In this document: positions 35,038-39,143 of the stretch, in pieces
How the letters are laid out: every line of letters starts with the position of its first letter
Position numbering within the stretch: position 1 is the stretch's first letter
Source of the DNA: Arenicellales bacterium
GTDB lineage: Bacteria; Pseudomonadota; Gammaproteobacteria; Arenicellales; Poriferihabitantaceae
Length of the DNA: 39,143 nt
NCBI GenBank assembly: GCA_028285825.1
Contig: JAPYNK010000185.1
Location: 1-39,143 of the forward strand
Direction: 5' to 3'
Translations under genes and position numbers: made by a program
The notes under the pieces: generated by a model
Told to the model about the DNA's origin: nothing
Databases searched by the model: none
What the model saw: the letters and a program-made list of their open reading frames with translations, nothing else

Positions 35038-35337
35038 TAGTCAAGCAGTCCCGAGCAGAACACGGCATGCCCTTTGCCTGCCCCCTTCGTAATCACTTCC
35101 TTGACAGTTCTGCCGTCGGGGTGAGGATTGCCCCCCTTTCGCTGAATGCAAAAACCGCCTGTTTTTGAACGTGAATCTTCCATCCCCGGTTCCGGCATTT
35201 TCACAAATGGCAAGTGAAGGATCATTACCATGTTTTAGCTTGAATTTAGCAAAACCAGAAATGCAATTCCCGTTATAATCATTTCGACAACTTTGAATGT
35301 CATCTTGCCTACCCGACGGTTACTCCGCTACCACTCA

Positions 35338-37158
35338 ATGACTTTTCCGTCTTCTTTTCATGGGATCTGTTTTCGGCTTGTGATCCTTTTTCTCCCGCTT
35401 GGCTTGCTCGCTGGCTGCCAGACATCCTATACTGACCCAGCCGAAAGATCAGAATCACATCCGTCTGAAAGTGTTGGACAAGTTGATTTTGAGAACTACG
35501 AGTACTCATCTCAAGACAAGCTGCTGACGGACATTCTTGCCGGCGAAATTGCAAATGAGCAGGGGCAGCAAGCCCGGGCTCTGGAGTTCCTTTCCAGGGC
35601 AGCCATGAATTCAAGAGACAGACAGCTCATTATGCAGGCCTTTCAGCTCGCAATTGAAACCAAGGATTATGAGCGGGCCATCGAATTGGCGACACTTTAC
35701 CTGGAGATTGATCCCGACAACCCAAGGGGCAGCATTATGCTTGCCAACCCGTATTTCAAGCTCGGCAAGACCGACGAGGCCATCGAGATTATTCGAAAGG
35801 GCATTCTGGCATTATCCAGGGAAGACTTTGCTACGCTGAGAGCAACCGCCGTGTTTTTGTCCAGCCAGCCCGGCGGTGCCATGCTCGAGGACTATCTGGC
35901 ACATATGCGACAATATGATGATGACGCAAGGATCATTCTGGTATCCGCTCAACTCGCGTTTCAGCTCGACAACCGGGAGAGATTTTCAGAGTTGATTGAC
36001 GAAACGCTCAGTCTGGACCCTGACTGGGAATCGCCGGCCGTATTGAAACTGTCCGCCATGATTGAACAGGACTCCGATTCCGTATTGACCTATGCCAGAG
36101 AGCACCTGGCCCGGTTTCCCGAGCAGAAGCTGTTCCGCATTACCTATGCAGATGTCTTGATCAACATGGATTTCGAGGATCTGGCTCTGGCTCAAGCAAG
36201 GCTGATACTGGAAGATGACCCGGAATATCTGGATGCACTGATCATGGCTGGATCACTGCTGTTTGAACAGGATAGTGATGAATCCAGACCCCTGCTTCAG
36301 AAGTACATCGAACTTGGCGGGATTGACCCGCAGGCGGTTTTCTATCTTTCGGAAATGGCCAAACGGGAAAAAGACTACAGGGAAGCGCTCAATCAACTCT
36401 ACAGCATTGGCACCAACAGCCGGTTTTATCTGGAGGCCAGAATACGGATTGGCAGAATTTACGAGGAACGAGACGGAACCGAGGCGGGCATCAAGTATCT
36501 GGATGGAATTGCAATTCAGGGTCAATCCGAGTTGCTGCGCATTGTGCTCGAGAAGGACCGAATGTATCAGGATGTTGGCAATTATGAAGAATCGCGAGCA
36601 TTACTGGATGACATATTGTACCGAGAGCCCGAGAATGCGAGATTGCTGTATCGGCGGGGGTTGCTGTTTTCAAATATGGATTTGCTGGATCTGCATGAAA
36701 TCGACATGCGCAAGGTTATTGAACTGGAGCCCGACAATGCTTATGCCTACAATGCGCTGGGCTATGTTCTTGCCGACAAAACCGATCGTCTGGAGGAGGC
36801 TTATGACCTGATCAGTCATGCAATGGAATTAAGGCCCGATGACCCCTATATCATCGATAGCCTTGGCTGGGTATATTACCGTTTAGGGAACAATGAGCTT
36901 GCCATTCAATATCTGACCGAGGCGTCCGAGTTGCTCTGGGATGCCGAAATTGTTGCACATCTTGGTGAAGTCCTGTGGATCAACGATCAAAGACAGGAGG
37001 CCAGTGAGTTGTGGGACCGGGCACTTGAGGATTTTCCCGACCACCCCGTCCTCAACGAGACGGTCGAGCGGTTGCGAGAAGTCAATAGCGGCATACTTTC
37101 CCTTTCGACTCGACAATATGCCCAGAACATCAAGTTCTGGCAACGCATGATCGCCTGA
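35338..37158 (+). CDS. TPR-repeat outer-membrane-type lipoprotein (PA4667-like)
   Basis: From ATG 35338 the 606-residue protein begins with a lipoprotein signal peptide ending in LLAGC, so Cys near residue 27 is the lipidation site. The rest is alpha-helical with tandem tetratricopeptide repeats: clear ones are ALEFLSRAAMNSRDRQLIMQ, YERAIELATLYLEIDPDNPR, and near the C-terminus AYAYNALGYVLADKTDRLEE and PYIIDSLGWVYYRLGNNELA. Gammaproteobacteria such as Pseudomonas keep a TPR gene of this kind immediately upstream of lolB and ispE, as here (20 bases to lolB). It is probably a periplasmic scaffold for envelope proteins; its partners are not known from sequence. A TTG at 35293 could extend it but spoils the signal peptide. 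Confidence 0.88.
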   Translation: MTFPSSFHGICFRLVILFLPLGLLAGCQTSYTDPAERSESHPSESVGQVDFENYEYSSQDKLLTDILAGEIANEQGQQARALEFLSRAAMNSRDRQLIMQAFQLAIETKDYERAIELATLYLEIDPDNPRGSIMLANPYFKLGKTDEAIEIIRKGILALSREDFATLRATAVFLSSQPGGAMLEDYLAHMRQYDDDARIILVSAQLAFQLDNRERFSELIDETLSLDPDWESPAVLKLSAMIEQDSDSVLTYAREHLARFPEQKLFRITYADVLINMDFEDLALAQARLILEDDPEYLDALIMAGSLLFEQDSDESRPLLQKYIELGGIDPQAVFYLSEMAKREKDYREALNQLYSIGTNSRFYLEARIRIGRIYEERDGTEAGIKYLDGIAIQGQSELLRIVLEKDRMYQDVGNYEESRALLDDILYREPENARLLYRRGLLFSNMDLLDLHEIDMRKVIELEPDNAYAYNALGYVLADKTDRLEEAYDLISHAMELRPDDPYIIDSLGWVYYRLGNNELAIQYLTEASELLWDAEIVAHLGEVLWINDQRQEASELWDRALEDFPDHPVLNETVERLREVNSGILSLSTRQYAQNIKFWQRMIA

Positions 37159-37178
37159 TCTACGCCCCGGAAATCAGA

Positions 37179-37841
37179 ATGCAACCATCCCGCTGGGCAA
37201 CATTTCTTCTGTTGCTGGCTCTGTCTGGCTGTACCACTGCCCCTCCTTTTCTGGAAGACCGAGAAGGACTGTCGATAAAGGAACGGTGGCTGTTGCAGCA
37301 ATCCACCAACCGGACAATTTCCGAGTGGCGGCTCAAGGGCAAGCTTTCCGTCAAGGCAGGCACCAAGGGTGAGTCATCGACCCTTCAATGGACTTTTTCG
37401 GATACAGTACAACACATCCAGCTTTACGGGCCGCTTGGAAGTGGTAGAGTAATCGTCAATGTTGAACCGGGCCGGGCAATACTGAAAGATTCGAAGGGTC
37501 GGGTCATTGAAGGGATGAACGCAGAAGAAGTGCTGCATGAACGTCTAGGATGGCACGTACCCTTCGAAGAACTCTCGTGGTGGTCGAGAGGGCTTCCCGA
37601 CGTCAATTCAACAGGGATTGAGATTGATGGGGACGGGTTGCTCAAACGTCTCAGTCATGGAATCTGGGAAGTTGAATATCTTGAGTACTCGAGAGTGGAT
37701 TCGTTTCTTCTCCCCAAACGTCTGGAGATAATCTCGGAGCCCGGCAAGATCAAGACCTATGACAAAAGAGGCAATTACATAGGCGATCAGTTACGACTCA
37801 TAGTCATTATCAGTCGCTGGAACGATATCGTTGAAGGATGA
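37179..37841 (+). CDS. lolB: Outer-membrane lipoprotein insertion factor LolB
   Basis: LolB receives lipoproteins from LolA and inserts them into the outer membrane. The 220-residue protein has a lipoprotein signal (LLLLALSGC, lipobox Cys at about 18). The LolB core follows: EWRLKGKLSVKAGTKGESSTLQWTF, the IQLYGPLGSGRVIVNV strands, GWHVPFEELSWWSRGLP, and a C-terminal PKRLEIISEPGKIKTYDKRG segment. GGAA precedes the ATG by about 7 bases. Its stop overlaps the ispE start (ATGA), the usual gammaproteobacterial arrangement. Confidence 0.95.
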   Translation: MQPSRWATFLLLLALSGCTTAPPFLEDREGLSIKERWLLQQSTNRTISEWRLKGKLSVKAGTKGESSTLQWTFSDTVQHIQLYGPLGSGRVIVNVEPGRAILKDSKGRVIEGMNAEEVLHERLGWHVPFEELSWWSRGLPDVNSTGIEIDGDGLLKRLSHGIWEVEYLEYSRVDSFLLPKRLEIISEPGKIKTYDKRGNYIGDQLRLIVIISRWNDIVEG

Positions 37842-38683
37842 AAAACGCACCAAGCGCAAAGACAGGGCTACGAATCTTCTCTCCCGCCAAGATCAATCTG
37901 TTTCTGCATGTAACGGGAAGGCGCTCGGACGGATACCACAATCTGCAGACAGTATTCCAGTTTTTGACGCTTCACGACATCGTCGAAATCGAATTGACCG
38001 AGAGTGGAGCCATCGAGCGAATTGACCGGCATGACTTTGAATTGCCGGATATTGATCTGACTGTTCGGGCAGCCGGGTTGATTCGTGAATATACAAAGCT
38101 CGACAACCTCCCGGGGGTACGGATTACGCTTACGAAAGCCATACCCAGCGGTGCTGGCATGGGAGGCGGGAGTTCGAATGCTGCTGCTGTTCTGGTCGGT
38201 CTTAACCGCCTCTGGGGACTTGATCTTGATGAGAGCTCCCTGCTCTATCTTGGCTCTCGGCTTGGTGCAGATGTGCCAATTTTCATCAAGGGGAGTGCGA
38301 GTTGGGCGGAGGGTGTTGGAGATATGCTTACTGACTGCAATCCGCCAGAGAGATGGCATGTACTCTGGATTCCGGATTGCCATGTATCAACAAAAGATGT
38401 TTTTGAACACCCTGACCTGAATCGCAATGACCGAATGATCACGGTTCAGGATTATTTTCAAGGCCGTTACGGCAATTCATTGGAACCGGTGGTCAGGACG
38501 CTGTTCAAGCCAGTTGATGATGCACTTTCGGCTCTGAATCATTATGGAAAACCCCAGCTTAATGGCAGTGGCTGTTCAGTGTTTTTGCCCTGCGACAGCT
38601 TTAAGGAAGCCAAGTCGGTTGCCTCTTCCGTGAAAGTGCCGACCGTTTCGTCTCCCTCTTGCCTGAATTCGGCAATGTATTGA
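37838..38683 (+). CDS. ispE: 4-(cytidine 5'-diphospho)-2-C-methyl-D-erythritol kinase with replaced C-terminus
   Basis: IspE is the GHMP kinase of the MEP isoprenoid pathway. The first 265 or so residues are canonical: FSPAKINLFLHVTGRRSDGYH (catalytic-type K18), the ATP loop IPSGAGMGGGSSNAAA (102-117), LGADVPIF, and the C-terminal glycine loop PQLNGSGCSVFLPCDSFKEA. After VASS the protein continues for 17 residues that are simply the antisense of the opposing SRPBCC gene, and the usual final helix/strand (about 20-25 residues, FVAKG...PL in E. coli) is missing. The join is at about 38615-38632. Because ispE is normally essential, either the tail is dispensable or the join is not biological. 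Confidence 0.9.
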   Translation: MKNAPSAKTGLRIFSPAKINLFLHVTGRRSDGYHNLQTVFQFLTLHDIVEIELTESGAIERIDRHDFELPDIDLTVRAAGLIREYTKLDNLPGVRITLTKAIPSGAGMGGGSSNAAAVLVGLNRLWGLDLDESSLLYLGSRLGADVPIFIKGSASWAEGVGDMLTDCNPPERWHVLWIPDCHVSTKDVFEHPDLNRNDRMITVQDYFQGRYGNSLEPVVRTLFKPVDDALSALNHYGKPQLNGSGCSVFLPCDSFKEAKSVASSVKVPTVSSPSCLNSAMY

Positions 38684-39000
38684 CCCTCGAATCGGTCAAC
38701 TGCTTCAGATTTCAGGACCAGCCTGTTTGGCGGTGATTTTTCGACAAGTTGAAACCGGACTGTCATTCTCGATTTTTCCAGTGTTTCAGTCCAGCTCTGC
38801 CGGTCCTGTGACATCTCGACACGAACAACATCCGAGCGCCAATTCGATTGACTCTCAAAATCCGTATACACTTCCCAAACGGCATTGATTGGTGCATCAA
38901 ACCTTGTCTCGACTGTGGTTCGAGTGGTTGCAGGCATCAATAACACAGCGACTACTGAGAGCCCGATTAGAAGAACGACAATAAGTAGAGCCAGATTCAT
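38542..39000 (-). CDS. SRPBCC-family protein, C-terminally truncated
   Basis: The protein begins with a transmembrane helix (about residues 3-21, LALLIVVLLIGLSVVAVLL) and then a START/Bet v1-like (SRPBCC) lipid- or ligand-binding domain: TVETRFDAPINAVWEVYTDFESQSNWR, MTVRFQLVEKSPPNRLVL, EGQYIAEF. After GTFTEE the expected long C-terminal helix of about 35 residues is absent; the remaining residues are antisense ispE. GGAG lies eight bases before the ATG and a TATAAT (39057-39062, minus strand) lies 57 bases upstream, so the 5' end looks genuine. Without the C-terminal helix the fold would be incomplete. Function unknown; members bind hydrophobic ligands. Confidence 0.75.
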   Translation of the reverse strand: MNLALLIVVLLIGLSVVAVLLMPATTRTTVETRFDAPINAVWEVYTDFESQSNWRSDVVRVEMSQDRQSWTETLEKSRMTVRFQLVEKSPPNRLVLKSEAVDRFEGQYIAEFRQEGDETVGTFTEEATDLASLKLSQGKNTEQPLPLSWGFP

Positions 39001-39056
39001 TGGTCAAACTCCATGGAGAGAATTTCAGTGCGATGCCTTGTCATGAAAAAACGAGA

Positions 39057-39062
39057 ATTATA
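39057..39062 (-). promoter_or_regulatory. Candidate -10 element for the SRPBCC gene
   Basis: A perfect TATAAT on the minus strand lies 57 bases before the ATG, preceded by TTGG; no -35 at ideal spacing was seen. The last 80 bases of the window otherwise hold no gene that I can support. Confidence 0.3.
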
Positions 39063-39143
39063 ACCAATAGTGCTCGAACAACAGGCAGGGGTTCCCTGTG
39101 AAAACAAGCCTTGCCTTTCGACTGCGAAATCATGATAATGATT

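Larger units (their letters stand above)
34884..35337. other. Divergent regulatory region between hemA and the TPR lipoprotein gene
   Basis: This 454-bp gap holds the hemA-side repeat and promoter candidate and, on the other strand, TATAAT at 35274-35279, about 60 bases before the TPR gene start; no good -35 stands at the right distance. No gene is supported within it on either strand. Confidence 0.4.

Noticed and set aside
34980-35231. Leftward 83-codon frame in the hemA-TPR intergenic region
   Set aside because: No recognisable domain, and it spans the dyads and the proposed hemA promoter.

Overview
The window is a contiguous piece of a gammaproteobacterial chromosome of intermediate G+C, with high coding density and short intergenic gaps. 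The assignment rests on gene order. hemA-prfA-prmC is divergent from a TPR lipoprotein-lolB-ispE run, and mreBCD and gatCAB face away from each other as in pseudomonads. LolB and MltB are also present. I cannot place it below class level from sequence alone.

Layout. 1-2653 (+): tail of a GMC (choline dehydrogenase-like) oxidoreductase, an enolase-superfamily racemase/dehydratase and a translationally coupled FAD amine oxidase, probably a small catabolic operon. 2666-2791 (-): a possible tiny membrane protein. 3203-4552 (+): GTP cyclohydrolase II with an unusual N-terminus and a YbaK-type tRNA deacylase. 4564-12900 (-): a cell-shape operon read mreB-mreC-mreD-mrdA(PBP2)-rodA-mltB, followed by a HAD hydrolase and an MDR oxidoreductase. 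13207-13977 (+): an unrecognised secreted protein with a C10 tract in its signal peptide and a strong terminator. 14048-19587 (-): a seven-gene operon (NTF2-like, SDR, FAD oxidoreductase, DUF1365, CFA-type methyltransferase, DUF2878, chalcone-isomerase-like) of the type linked to methylated/furan fatty acids and singlet-oxygen responses. Its methyltransferase has lost its SAM-binding core. 20009-23297 (+): gatC-gatA-gatB and tRNA-Arg(TCG). 24078-25304 (+): an orphan AAA+ ATPase with long non-coding flanks. 25768-31589 (+): asd lacking its normal N-terminus, serA, serC, a DUF1015 gene and a nitronate monooxygenase. 31607-34883 (-): hemA-prfA-prmC. 35338-38683 (+): TPR lipoprotein, lolB, ispE. 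38542-39000 (-): an SRPBCC protein running tail-first into ispE.

How the parts work together. The mre/mrd/mltB block is a complete lateral-wall elongation module (MreB scaffold, MreC/D, RodA glycosyltransferase, PBP2 transpeptidase, lytic transglycosylase). gatCAB supplies transamidated Gln/Asn-tRNA. serA and serC are the first two steps of serine synthesis. hemA-prfA-prmC joins tetrapyrrole synthesis to peptide release, and lolB and ispE serve lipoprotein localisation and isoprenoid synthesis.

The most notable signals are three gene breakages in an otherwise intact region: an internal deletion with frameshift in the fatty-acid methyltransferase (about 15.72 kb), a missing NADP-binding start of asd beside the AAA+ islet (25.77 kb), and a tail-to-tail chimeric junction of ispE with an SRPBCC gene (about 38.62 kb). 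They are either recent deletions or assembly joins. The next most notable are the homopolymeric C tract (possible phase variation), a DUF1015 protein with a DGHHR motif beside serine genes, and the orphan AAA+ ATPase between a tRNA gene and truncated asd. I found no CRISPR array, insertion sequence, prophage or rRNA.
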